DNA of 23,979 nucleotides from the NCBI GenBank assembly GCA_035327305.1, contig DAOLDL010000044.1:1-23979 (forward strand), read 5' to 3'. Made by a program: the position numbers and the translations under genes. This DNA is from CALMUP01 sp035327305 (GTDB taxonomy: Bacteria; Verrucomicrobiota; Kiritimatiellia; CAIVKH01). Under the pieces are notes generated by a model. It was not told the DNA's origin and made no database searches. It saw nothing but the letters and a program-made list of their open reading frames with translations. Shown piece after piece: positions 1 through 7,949 of the stretch (positions are counted from its first letter, which is position 1; every line of letters begins with the position of its first letter).

Positions 1-48
1 AGCCGAAATGACTGCGGCTCGGCGCCGCCAGCAACTTCGGTTTTCGGG

Positions 49-1143
49 TTAAAACGCGCCCAGCTTCAGTAATTCTTTTGCCGCAATCGTATCACCACCC
101 GCGGCGAGCGGCGCCAAGGGAGGCGGCGATTGCGCGATAGCCTCAAGGTATGGCTTCACGTTTCCACGGTATAACTCATTTGCGGGAATATGCTGATGAC
201 GGAGATGCAGTTTCAACGCCGCCTCGAGAATAGGATATTCCCGAAAATCCGTGCGCTCTGCATAGACGAGCGGTTTGTCATTGATGACGCACTCGGAAAG
301 AATGCCATAGCCGGGTTTTGATACAACCACATCAGCCGTAGCAATGACATCGCTGAAGCTGAATTGATGCCGGTCCACCGCCACCAGATTCCACCCGGGC
401 CAGCCCAAGGGAAGCACGGTCAGAAATACGGCGTCGCGCAATTCCTGTACCCGCCGCAACGCATCTTCGTCCCACTCCAACGTGCTGAACGACAACAAGA
501 CCCACTTGAGCGCCGGATCAATACCCAAAGCCGAAGCCATCTCCGCGCGACGATCAATGCCCGGCGTCGAAACCAGAGGAATATCGAACTGTTTCGGGAA
601 AGCCGCCATTGGTTCACTAAACGGCAATTTGAACAACAAATCCACCCTGGCGTATGCATCGCGGAACGCTTGCACAACCGATTGCCACCGGTCATTTCGG
701 GGAATGAATTCCTCGTAAATCCAATCCCAGGCAAAATTGCCGACCGCCAAGGCGGGGATGCCTGCGGCGGATGCGGCTTCTATGGGTATTCCCGGAATGT
801 CACAAACGACCACCCTTGCATTGCACTTTTGCAGAAAGTGTTTTTCCCGGGAAATAAGTTCCTGCCGTTGCGCAAGCACGGCTTCCACCCGGCCAAGGGT
901 TTGATCCACATCAACCCGAATGGAATCAAGCTGAACCATACCCACATCAAACGAACCAGCACGATAGGCCTCAAGCGGAAGATCAAGCCGACTGCGGAGA
1001 AAATCCACCGGCAAATCCGAAACCACATGAATAAACAAATCGGGCGCCGCCTTTCGCAACGCGCGGATGATGTCGCAGGATCGCACACCATGGCCATATC
1101 CATGAGCCGTGATGTAATACACAAGCGACGGTATGATTTTCAT
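49..1143 (-). CDS. Glycosyltransferase-like protein (MurG/arabinokinase-N-terminal type)
   Basis: The protein has 364 residues from the chosen start. It resembles GT-B glycosyltransferases of the MurG/UGT type, especially the glycosyltransferase-like half of plant and bacterial L-arabinokinases. The N-terminal strand leads into a glycine-rich HGYGHG turn (residues 14-19). The C-terminal half has a nucleotide-sugar-site signature, SKPGYGILSE (275-284), followed by a loop of the form KPLVYAERTDFREYPI. No kinase domain and no signal peptide are present, so a cytosolic sugar transferase is likely. I chose the ATG at 1143 because the core fold starts there and it forms a 4-base ATGA overlap with the upstream FIST gene, which suggests translational coupling. 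An in-frame start at 1251 would add 36 residues with no family resemblance. Donor and acceptor cannot be read from the sequence. Confidence 0.8.
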   Translation of the reverse strand: MKIIPSLVYYITAHGYGHGVRSCDIIRALRKAAPDLFIHVVSDLPVDFLRSRLDLPLEAYRAGSFDVGMVQLDSIRVDVDQTLGRVEAVLAQRQELISREKHFLQKCNARVVVCDIPGIPIEAASAAGIPALAVGNFAWDWIYEEFIPRNDRWQSVVQAFRDAYARVDLLFKLPFSEPMAAFPKQFDIPLVSTPGIDRRAEMASALGIDPALKWVLLSFSTLEWDEDALRRVQELRDAVFLTVLPLGWPGWNLVAVDRHQFSFSDVIATADVVVSKPGYGILSECVINDKPLVYAERTDFREYPILEAALKLHLRHQHIPANELYRGNVKPYLEAIAQSPPPLAPLAAGGDTIAAKELLKLGAF

Positions 1144-2327
1144 ACCTTCAGCGGACGAAAAATCCCGAATGCGCTGGTATACCCATGAATGAAAGTGGAT
1201 CTCCCGACCGGCCCGATTTCCCCGTTGCAGAAAAAACCGCTCAACGCGCAAGGGCCGACTTTACCGAGAAAACAGGACGAATCATAGTTGGGAACACCAT
1301 ACAACATTTGACCGCGCCCGAGACAGGCGAACAAAAGCGCTCCGGCATTATCCGGCAACCTGAAACCCGTCGCATACCGGGAAAGCATCAATTCAATGTC
1401 TTCCTGTGAAGTCAGCCGGTCGCGCAAGTAGAACTGGACCATTTGCCCCTCTCGAACCAACGCGCCTACCGCCACCGTACCAGCCTGATAATCCGCGCCG
1501 ATTAAATTGCGGATCAAGTATGGTGGTGATTCCGTCGGCTCGGCGATCGAATCGACCGCCACGCCGAGAAACAATGCCGTTCGCATCAATTGACGGTCGT
1601 ATTCCGATGCGCCTTGAAACAAGCGGTTGAGGTAAACAAGCGGGGATTCGTGGTTAACCTCATGGATGATATTGTCCTGACACCGGGTCACCGTCAACGG
1701 CGCGCCGATCGGGCGGCACCCCTGGGCAACAATCGTATCAAGCGTAATGTTTCCGGAAAAGCCGATGCATAATAGTCCGCTGGTGTAAATTCGTTGATTC
1801 AGGAACAGGGCGTTTTCCCCGACACGCCGCCCGCCACTGGCCAGTCCCCCTATTTTGGAGGCTCCCGGAAACGCATAATCGAGACCGTTCAGAAAAGGTT
1901 CAACACGCGCGGAAAAGGGATCGGCCAACACCATGAATTGCGGGTTGCCGACGTCATCCAGTTTCAGCCATCTTTGCCATACCGCAGGTGATGCGTCTTC
2001 ATCGGGCAGATCCAGCGTATCCGTATGAAATGGATGCAGTTTTACGCCGGGAAGGACGGCGGCCGCCATGCTGATTGCCGGGCGATTTTCAACTTCCTGC
2101 CCGCCCCCGATGATCCCGCCGGCGGAACAACCCGCCAGCAACGCGTTCGGAAAATGATGATGCAGAAGTCCGGGCACATGAGGGAAATATTCCGCAAAAT
2201 GTTCGGTTATAAAAATCACCACGAAATCAGGCGCTTGATTGTGCAAGGCATGATTGATTTTGATCGCGGCGGCGGCGACCAAAGTGCTCAAGTTTGAACC
2301 GGTTTCACAAAAGGAAACCCACTTCAT
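1140..2327 (-). CDS. FIST N- and C-domain signal-sensing protein
   Basis: The 395-residue protein matches the FIST family (F-box and intracellular signal transduction), which is thought to bind small ligands such as amino acids. The beginning MKWVSFCETGSN, the GCSAGGIIGGG loop (about 66-76) and the later GGLASGG motif are typical of the FIST N domain. The second half, with RNLIGAD and a cysteine-containing LFACLGRG segment near the C terminus, fits FIST_C. It has no kinase, GGDEF or methyl-accepting domain, so it is a stand-alone sensor. The start at 2327 was chosen because family members commonly begin M-K/R-W-x-S. Starts at 2345 (MNENGQ) and 2399 are also open, and none has a good Shine-Dalgarno. 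Its stop overlaps the start of the glycosyltransferase-like gene, so the two are probably made together. Confidence 0.85.
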   Translation of the reverse strand: MKWVSFCETGSNLSTLVAAAAIKINHALHNQAPDFVVIFITEHFAEYFPHVPGLLHHHFPNALLAGCSAGGIIGGGQEVENRPAISMAAAVLPGVKLHPFHTDTLDLPDEDASPAVWQRWLKLDDVGNPQFMVLADPFSARVEPFLNGLDYAFPGASKIGGLASGGRRVGENALFLNQRIYTSGLLCIGFSGNITLDTIVAQGCRPIGAPLTVTRCQDNIIHEVNHESPLVYLNRLFQGASEYDRQLMRTALFLGVAVDSIAEPTESPPYLIRNLIGADYQAGTVAVGALVREGQMVQFYLRDRLTSQEDIELMLSRYATGFRLPDNAGALLFACLGRGQMLYGVPNYDSSCFLGKVGPCALSGFFCNGEIGPVGRSTFIHGYTSAFGIFRPLKV

Positions 2328-2442
2328 TTGACCGTTTTCATTCATGCTGTATTCATAAATAACGTACACCAAACCCCTCTTGCACGTAAGAGAAAACATG
2401 AAAATTGCGCGGGAGCCGGATACGCCGACATACCTTCAACGC

Positions 2443-2470
2443 TTGATTTGATCCTGTTCCTGTGTACTTT
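2443..2470 (+). promoter_or_regulatory. Candidate sigma70-like promoter of sppA
   Basis: TTGATT (2443-2448) is followed after 16 bases by TACTTT (2465-2470). Only 7 bases separate the -10 from the sppA ATG at 2478, so the transcript would be leaderless or nearly so. The same TTGATT hexamer precedes vapB and pnuT, which adds some weight. The -10 is a weak match. Confidence 0.35.
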
Positions 2471-2477
2471 AGAAAGC

Positions 2478-3494
2478 ATGCAGAACCAATCAGTTAAAAA
2501 GAAATCAAATACAGTCGCATGGATTTTCGTGATTCTCCTGGTCATGGTTCTTGGTTTCAGCTTATTCCTTAATTTTGCGCTTGGACTCGCATTGCTCGGC
2601 GACACATCCTTCCCCCGGAAAGGACACGATACACCGGTTGATGAATCCCCGGTTTTTGAGGAGGAGTGGTCCTACGGATACGGCGAAACAAAAGTCGTGC
2701 GAATGGATCTCACCGGCTTTATCACGCGGGAATCGGAAGGCCGGCTTTTTGAAGCGCCGCGCGACAAAATCGAGGACCTGAAACGTTCCATTCGTGCGGC
2801 CCGTAATGACATTGAAGTGAAAGCTATCATCCTCGAAATCGACAGCCCGGGCGGAGGTATCACGCCCAGCGACGAATTGTACCAGGAATTAATGGCATTC
2901 AAGCAAAGCTCGAATGATCGCAAAGTGGTTATCTTCATGCGCGACCTCGCGGCATCGGGCGGATATTATGTTGCGCTGGCCGGTGACTGGCTTATCGCTC
3001 AGCCAACCACCATTATCGGATCGATCGGCGTCATCATGCAAACCCTGAACTGGAAAGGGTTCAGCGAAAAGATTGGCATTACCGACACCACAATCAAATC
3101 CGGCGAAAACAAAGACCTGCTGAATCCTTTCCGCGAATCCGATCCCGCCCAGATTATCATGCTTCAGGAAATGATCGACAGCATGCACCGCCGCTTCAAG
3201 CATCTCGTAGCAGAGTCGAGGGATCTTGACCCGGGAAAACTGGATCAATTATCTGACGGACGAATTTTTACATCAGACCAGGCGCTTGAATACGCGCTCA
3301 TTGATCAGGTGGGTTATTGGGATGACGTGGTGGATAAAACCGCACAACTGCTCGGTGTTTCCGCGATCAAGGTTGTACGATATTATCAGAAACAATCATT
3401 CTGGGATTTGTTTGCCGGGGTTCGCTCGCCATTCCCCGGCGTTTTACACAACATCAATTCGCCCGTTTCGTTTCAATACCTCTGGCGGCCATGA
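2478..3494 (+). CDS. sppA: Signal peptide peptidase SppA (short, 36K type)
   Basis: This 338-residue protein is a membrane serine protease of MEROPS family S49 that degrades cleaved signal peptides in the membrane. An N-terminal transmembrane helix (about 14-40) follows a basic stretch. The ClpP-like fold contains the IDSPGG motif (121-126), the nucleophile Ser160 in AASGGYY and the general-base Lys212 in GENKDLLNPFR. The 52-residue Ser-Lys spacing equals that of the Bacillus subtilis enzyme (S147/K199). The length matches the single-domain type, not the double-domain E. coli protein. The ATG at 2478 was preferred to an upstream in-frame start at 2328 because it directly precedes the basic and membrane segment. 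The preceding AGAAAG is too close for a normal ribosome site. The next gene starts 30 bases downstream. Confidence 0.93.
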   Translation: MQNQSVKKKSNTVAWIFVILLVMVLGFSLFLNFALGLALLGDTSFPRKGHDTPVDESPVFEEEWSYGYGETKVVRMDLTGFITRESEGRLFEAPRDKIEDLKRSIRAARNDIEVKAIILEIDSPGGGITPSDELYQELMAFKQSSNDRKVVIFMRDLAASGGYYVALAGDWLIAQPTTIIGSIGVIMQTLNWKGFSEKIGITDTTIKSGENKDLLNPFRESDPAQIIMLQEMIDSMHRRFKHLVAESRDLDPGKLDQLSDGRIFTSDQALEYALIDQVGYWDDVVDKTAQLLGVSAIKVVRYYQKQSFWDLFAGVRSPFPGVLHNINSPVSFQYLWRP

Positions 3495-3524
3495 TGCATC
3501 TACAATTACAATGGGTTATACGAT

Positions 3525-4157
3525 ATGACGGCTGAATGGATAGGATACATAGCATCGGCGATAATTGCCATTTCCCTGCTGATTACCAATCTTTGGTATT
3601 TTCGCTGGATCAACCTCGTCGGCGCATTTCTGTTTTCGATTTACGGATTGATCATTGGCTCCGTTCCCGTGGCGTTGATGAATGGAATTATCGCCGTCAT
3701 TGACATTTACTTCATTGTTCAAATGACCAGGAAGGTTGATTACTTCCATTATCTGACTGTAACCTTCAAGGACAGTCCATACCTGCGTTATTTTCTACGC
3801 TATTACACCCGCGATATCAGCTATCATTTTCCCCGGTTTAATCCGGAACGATTATCACCGGACCAGAAATATACCTTTATATTGCGCAACGCGGTTTCTG
3901 TCGGTCTGTTTTCCTATCATGTGGAGGGTGATTGCGCGGTTATTGACCTTGATTACACCACGCCCGCCTACCGGGATCTGCAAAATACGCGCTACCTGGT
4001 CCGGGAAGCATTGGCCGAGGAATTTCAACATCAGAATATCAAACGCCTTTGCACATATTCAACTGTGCCGAAACATGTGAATTACATTAAAAAACTCGGC
4101 TTCACGGAAGATCCGCAACAACCCAACATGTATAGACTTGATCTTCCGATGGCGTAG
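3525..4157 (+). CDS. Membrane protein: YgjV-like N-terminus joined to GNAT-like domain
   Basis: The 210-residue protein has three hydrophobic segments in its first 67 residues (about 5-21, 28-45, 49-66). Their pattern, an NLWYFRWINLVGAFLFSIYG stretch and a second-half helix ending in YF, resembles the small inner-membrane YgjV family. Residues about 75-210 form a soluble part: YLRYFLRYY, LRNAVSVGLFSY, a DLDYTTPAYRD strand, and a C-terminal CTYSTVPKHVNYIKKLGF segment. The last two look like the core and the YxxKxGF end of GNAT acetyltransferases. The arrangement suggests a membrane-tethered acyltransferase or sensor. Substrate is unknown. It lies 30 bases after sppA and 56 bases before the GT-C gene, all on one strand, so it is likely cotranscribed with them. 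Confidence 0.75.
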   Translation: MTAEWIGYIASAIIAISLLITNLWYFRWINLVGAFLFSIYGLIIGSVPVALMNGIIAVIDIYFIVQMTRKVDYFHYLTVTFKDSPYLRYFLRYYTRDISYHFPRFNPERLSPDQKYTFILRNAVSVGLFSYHVEGDCAVIDLDYTTPAYRDLQNTRYLVREALAEEFQHQNIKRLCTYSTVPKHVNYIKKLGFTEDPQQPNMYRLDLPMA

Positions 4158-4213
4158 CACGTACGCCTATTGCCGACAGATATCCTTATGGCAACTTTCA
4201 TATTCGGGCCGAC

Positions 4214-7090
4214 ATGAGAACGCTGAAGCCAGTGTATTCCGTAACATCTTCTGCATCCGATCCGGACAGTCCGGAGCGGTGGTTCGATCGCAACCGAAGA
4301 ATTATACTTCTACTGGCATGGCTGGTCATTTTGACAATCGCGCTTTTCTTCCGAACGGCCGGATTGTACCGCGGCCTCGATGCGCAAATCACGTTTCATC
4401 CGGACGCGCCGAAGCAGGTGATGTCTTTTCACAATTACGTCAACTACCGCTACATCTGGTACGATGGCACGTTGTTCATGGACGGATACCCGCTGTTCTT
4501 GAATCACGTAGACGAATGGATTACCCGACCGCTGTTTGCGCTCAAGGAATTTGCCGTCAAACACCTCTACTCCGCGCATGAGACAAAAAGGCTTGAAGGA
4601 GTGCCGCACGAAGATTTCTATCCGAAAGGATGGTGGCTCTTTCATTGGTTGCGCGGACTTCGCGTATTCTACAGTTTATTGATTCTGGTCGGCGCCTACG
4701 CTCTGGCCCGCGCCTTGGACATGAGCAAGCGTATCAGCTTTTTCGTGGCGCTTATCATGGCGCTCTCCCCCATGGAGTGGGTTCTGGCGCATTATGACAC
4801 CGGCGATATTGGCGTATCACTGTTTGGCGTCGCCATGTGGCTGGCGCTTGCCCGCCATGCCCGCACAGATCGGATAACAATGCTTCTTTTCGCCGGCATC
4901 CTCGGCGGGTTCGCTTTTGCCAGCAAGTACCAGGGGCTTCTGGTCTGTGGCGTTGTGTATACCTTTCTGGTTTTCCGGCATGCATTTATCGCCTGGGAAC
5001 CCGCCAAATTCGCAACGCGCTTCCTCGCCTTCACCGGCGCGTTGCTTGCCGGCATCGTCATAGCCACGCCTCAATTTTTCATTCACCCCGGAAGAACCCG
5101 GAAATTGATTTTTGAAAACATTGAATTCATAAAGAACTATCAGGTTCCCAAGGAAATTCTGGATAAGCCATTTCTTGAAAAGGCCATGCTGGGCATGCAA
5201 AAAAACACCTGGCCACTGCTCGAAAATCTTGGCTTTATTTTACTGGGCATGGCGCTGATCGGAACCATCATCGCGGGCGTTCAATTATGGCGTCGCGCAA
5301 GACGCGCGGAAATTGCCCCGGCATCCCTGGCGGCGGTTGCGTTCAGTTTGTTTGCCCTGCCTTTTTATGCCCTGTTCCTGTCCCTGGCCGGAAAATATAA
5401 TGTTCAGCCGTTTCATTTTGCTTACTTGATGGTCCCGCTGGTCCTGGCCGCTGTTTATTTCATTCGCGCCCTTTGGCACAGCCGCCGTAAAACGGCCAAA
5501 CTGGGGGCATTGATTGCCGCGCCGGCCCTGCTTTTATCGGATGCCGGCCTGATGATTCGGGAATACCACTTCTGGAGCCGCGAGGACACGGTCGAAGTGA
5601 TGAAACATTTCCAACACGAAATATTTGAGCACTTCGACCAGCGCCCGCCGGACATCCGCCCGATTCGCATCATTCACACCGAGCCGGTTAACCTGCCGGT
5701 ATTCCGCAACCGGCATCAATTCGTGCGCCTGCCGTACTCATCTTTCTGGCGAGAACAAGTTATCGCACCCGTACCGTCCATTCCATTCCCCGGCCGAACG
5801 CATTGGGTATTTGCCAATGGCCCGTCTTTCCCGAAAAACGATCGCATGTTCGTGATCCCGCGCAATGAAACGGTCAGAAAAAGCCTGGTTTGGCACAAGC
5901 CGCCGGAGTTTGCGCGCCTGGGCTTGCGGAGCGGCTTGTTTCCATCCTGGATTACGGTACGCACCGGCTCCCTGAATCAGGAATATCGATTGCCGCCCAA
6001 TAAGCAAATCATCATCGATCTCCCACTGGACGCCGTTCGACCGCTGGTCAGGCATGATGAGCATGAACAGCCGGCATGGCACCTGCATGTTAGTATCGCC
6101 GCTCAAAATGCCCCGGCGTGGGCGACGCTTTTACCGGACGCAAAATCGAAGTCCGTTTACCGGCTTTTTGGCGGCGGGGCGGATGTATTTCCTGAATTAT
6201 TGCGGGATGATATTGGAAAACGGGATGAAATCGCGGCACAGATCAATCTGTGCCAGTACTATGGCAACACCAGGGACTTCGGATTTGACCTGGCGCCGGG
6301 TCGCGATTTACAGCTCCTCAATTATCAACCACTGGCCGGAGGTGTATACGAATTCAACTCCGATGTTGTGGTTGCAAGCGAACGCGCCACCCTCGTTCTG
6401 CGCGGAAGTGAAATTTTCGCCGGCAACGACTGGTCCAATGCCGCATGGTCGGCTCGTTTTGAATTATCCGCCGGCCATCATAGGCTTACCCATAAATTTG
6501 AAAAGCCGTTGGCGCCTTTTACATACCAAATGTCGCTGGCGGCCGAGGGCGGTACAGCCAAGGTGGTGAGCTGGAAATTAAAACCGGACGCCATAAGGAT
6601 TCTCGATGATCTTCGTGTCTGGGATGAACAGTTAATTCGTCCTGCATGGACACAATTCCACCATCCGCAACCGGACGAGACCGCATCGAACGTAAAAAGC
6701 ACCGGCATCATATTTGGAGGCGTCTTCGAATTACTGCATGTGCACCTTCCCGAACAATCCGGAAGCCGGGGAGAATTGACAGCCAACGTATCCATTCGGC
6801 AATTAAAGCCGCTCCGGCATGTGCATGAACAGGTATTCTTTATTCACTTCGTCAACGAACTGAATCAGACGGCCGGCGTCATGACATTTCCGGCATATCG
6901 CGCGCTTGTCAATGAACGCACGGATCACCCCATCACGGTTCCGATCGATACCACGTTAAGCGGCCATCATCGTGTATTGGTTGGTATGGTTTCGGCCAGG
7001 ACCTTGAAACGACTTCCCATCATCGCCGGCTCACCGGATCAGATTGTCCGCGATCGACGGATTCATGTGGGTGACATTGTGTTTCCGTGA
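4214..7090 (+). CDS. GT-C superfamily membrane glycosyltransferase (GT39/ArnT-like)
   Basis: The 958-residue protein has a cytoplasmic N-terminus, a first transmembrane helix at about 30-50, then a periplasmic loop with LDAQITFHPDAPKQ (55-68). Acidic residues in this first loop are the usual catalytic site of polyprenyl-phosphate-dependent GT-C enzymes. About nine more helices follow, up to about residue 447 (clusters near 150-260, 270-290, 335-357, 372-420, 430-447). The remaining roughly 500 residues are non-membrane and rich in beta-strand patterns, probably periplasmic. The family transfers sugars from a lipid-linked donor to lipid or protein at the outer face of the inner membrane; the acceptor here is unknown. 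No Shine-Dalgarno is obvious at the ATG. It ends 19 bases from the stop of the convergent DUF1003 gene. Confidence 0.78.
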   Translation: MRTLKPVYSVTSSASDPDSPERWFDRNRRIILLLAWLVILTIALFFRTAGLYRGLDAQITFHPDAPKQVMSFHNYVNYRYIWYDGTLFMDGYPLFLNHVDEWITRPLFALKEFAVKHLYSAHETKRLEGVPHEDFYPKGWWLFHWLRGLRVFYSLLILVGAYALARALDMSKRISFFVALIMALSPMEWVLAHYDTGDIGVSLFGVAMWLALARHARTDRITMLLFAGILGGFAFASKYQGLLVCGVVYTFLVFRHAFIAWEPAKFATRFLAFTGALLAGIVIATPQFFIHPGRTRKLIFENIEFIKNYQVPKEILDKPFLEKAMLGMQKNTWPLLENLGFILLGMALIGTIIAGVQLWRRARRAEIAPASLAAVAFSLFALPFYALFLSLAGKYNVQPFHFAYLMVPLVLAAVYFIRALWHSRRKTAKLGALIAAPALLLSDAGLMIREYHFWSREDTVEVMKHFQHEIFEHFDQRPPDIRPIRIIHTEPVNLPVFRNRHQFVRLPYSSFWREQVIAPVPSIPFPGRTHWVFANGPSFPKNDRMFVIPRNETVRKSLVWHKPPEFARLGLRSGLFPSWITVRTGSLNQEYRLPPNKQIIIDLPLDAVRPLVRHDEHEQPAWHLHVSIAAQNAPAWATLLPDAKSKSVYRLFGGGADVFPELLRDDIGKRDEIAAQINLCQYYGNTRDFGFDLAPGRDLQLLNYQPLAGGVYEFNSDVVVASERATLVLRGSEIFAGNDWSNAAWSARFELSAGHHRLTHKFEKPLAPFTYQMSLAAEGGTAKVVSWKLKPDAIRILDDLRVWDEQLIRPAWTQFHHPQPDETASNVKSTGIIFGGVFELLHVHLPEQSGSRGELTANVSIRQLKPLRHVHEQVFFIHFVNELNQTAGVMTFPAYRALVNERTDHPITVPIDTTLSGHHRVLVGMVSARTLKRLPIIAGSPDQIVRDRRIHVGDIVFP

Positions 7091-7109
7091 TAGTGCCCGG
7101 CGGCGCCGG

Positions 7110-7916
7110 TCAAGGCTTTGGATTCAGCATGTCGCGAAGGCCATCCATTTTTCGCTGAAGGTCCATGACTTCATGATGTGCCTTTAAATTAACCTGGTGT
7201 GCGACATCCGACCGTATCCGATCGCGTTCGTTCTGTCGATTGGCGCTGACCAGCACAAAGATGGAAAGGAATATCGCCTCCAGTGAAACCGTCATGGTGA
7301 GTAGTCCGAATGGAAAAGGATCAAAGGCGCGCTCACCGGCCAGAGAGTTGAATCCCGTCCACGAAGCAAACCAGATGATGTGGAATATAAGGAATCCAGG
7401 ACTGGCGCTCATCGCGGCGATTTTGTCGGCGATGCGCCCCCACAAAGGTCCGCTTTCCACAGAGGCTTTGACCGCCATGTTGGGATTGCTGATACCGCGC
7501 AATTGTTCGAGGTTTTCCCGCTGGCGCTTGCCCAGTGTTTCCAGCATGTGGATGCCGGCCAGCGGATTGGTTTCCAGAAATTTGTACAACACCGGACGTG
7601 TCAATACCCAGACGCTGACATCGGTAATGGCCCGGCATGTGGCGGTGCGAGGCCCGCCGTCCAACAAGGATAGTTCGCCGAAATAATCGCCCGGGCCAAG
7701 CACGGCCAGGGGGTTCTCGACTCCCGACTCATCTTGTATGGCCAATTGCACACGACCGGATTGCAGGATGAAAAAATCCGAGCCGGAATCACCAGCCCAG
7801 AAAATTGTGGTATTGGCTGAAAAGCGCTTCACTTCCAACGAAGCCGAAAGCATGTCGCTTTCTACTTCACTCAACTTTTCAAACAACGGTACACGTCGTA
7901 AATGAAGCGGGTGCAT
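7110..7916 (-). CDS. Cyclic nucleotide-binding domain plus DUF1003 membrane protein
   Basis: In 268 residues the protein carries a CRP-like cyclic nucleotide-binding domain (about 5-125) and a DUF1003 membrane domain (about 150-235). The phosphate-binding cassette is well preserved: FGELSLLDGGPRTAT (79-93), with Arg90 in the position that contacts the cyclic phosphate in CRP. DUF1003 contributes two helices (about 172-192 and 202-226) and its hallmark DPFPFGLLTMTVSLEAIFLS and ANRQNERDR. A C-terminal basic amphipathic tail may coil. There is no helix-turn-helix, so this is a ligand-gated membrane protein and not a transcription factor. The start at 7916 has AAGGA 8 bases upstream. It begins 33 bases after queG ends and is probably the last gene of the vapBC-queG operon. 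Its physiological role is not known to me. Confidence 0.9.
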   Translation of the reverse strand: MHPLHLRRVPLFEKLSEVESDMLSASLEVKRFSANTTIFWAGDSGSDFFILQSGRVQLAIQDESGVENPLAVLGPGDYFGELSLLDGGPRTATCRAITDVSVWVLTRPVLYKFLETNPLAGIHMLETLGKRQRENLEQLRGISNPNMAVKASVESGPLWGRIADKIAAMSASPGFLIFHIIWFASWTGFNSLAGERAFDPFPFGLLTMTVSLEAIFLSIFVLVSANRQNERDRIRSDVAHQVNLKAHHEVMDLQRKMDGLRDMLNPKP

Positions 7917-7949
7917 GCGCGATATCCTTAAAGTGGCGACGTGACAAAG

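Noticed and set aside
1..48. Possible terminator after the glycosyltransferase-like gene
   Set aside because: Only imperfect GC-rich pairings without a T-run, and the region is cut by the window edge.
364..1188. 274-codon open frame on the plus strand
   Set aside because: Opposite strand of the glycosyltransferase-like gene. It has no family resemblance and an unlikely composition.
7097..7109. CCGGC-GGC-GCCGG hairpin between convergent stops, considered as a terminator
   Set aside because: Five base pairs with a 3-base loop and no T-run on either strand.
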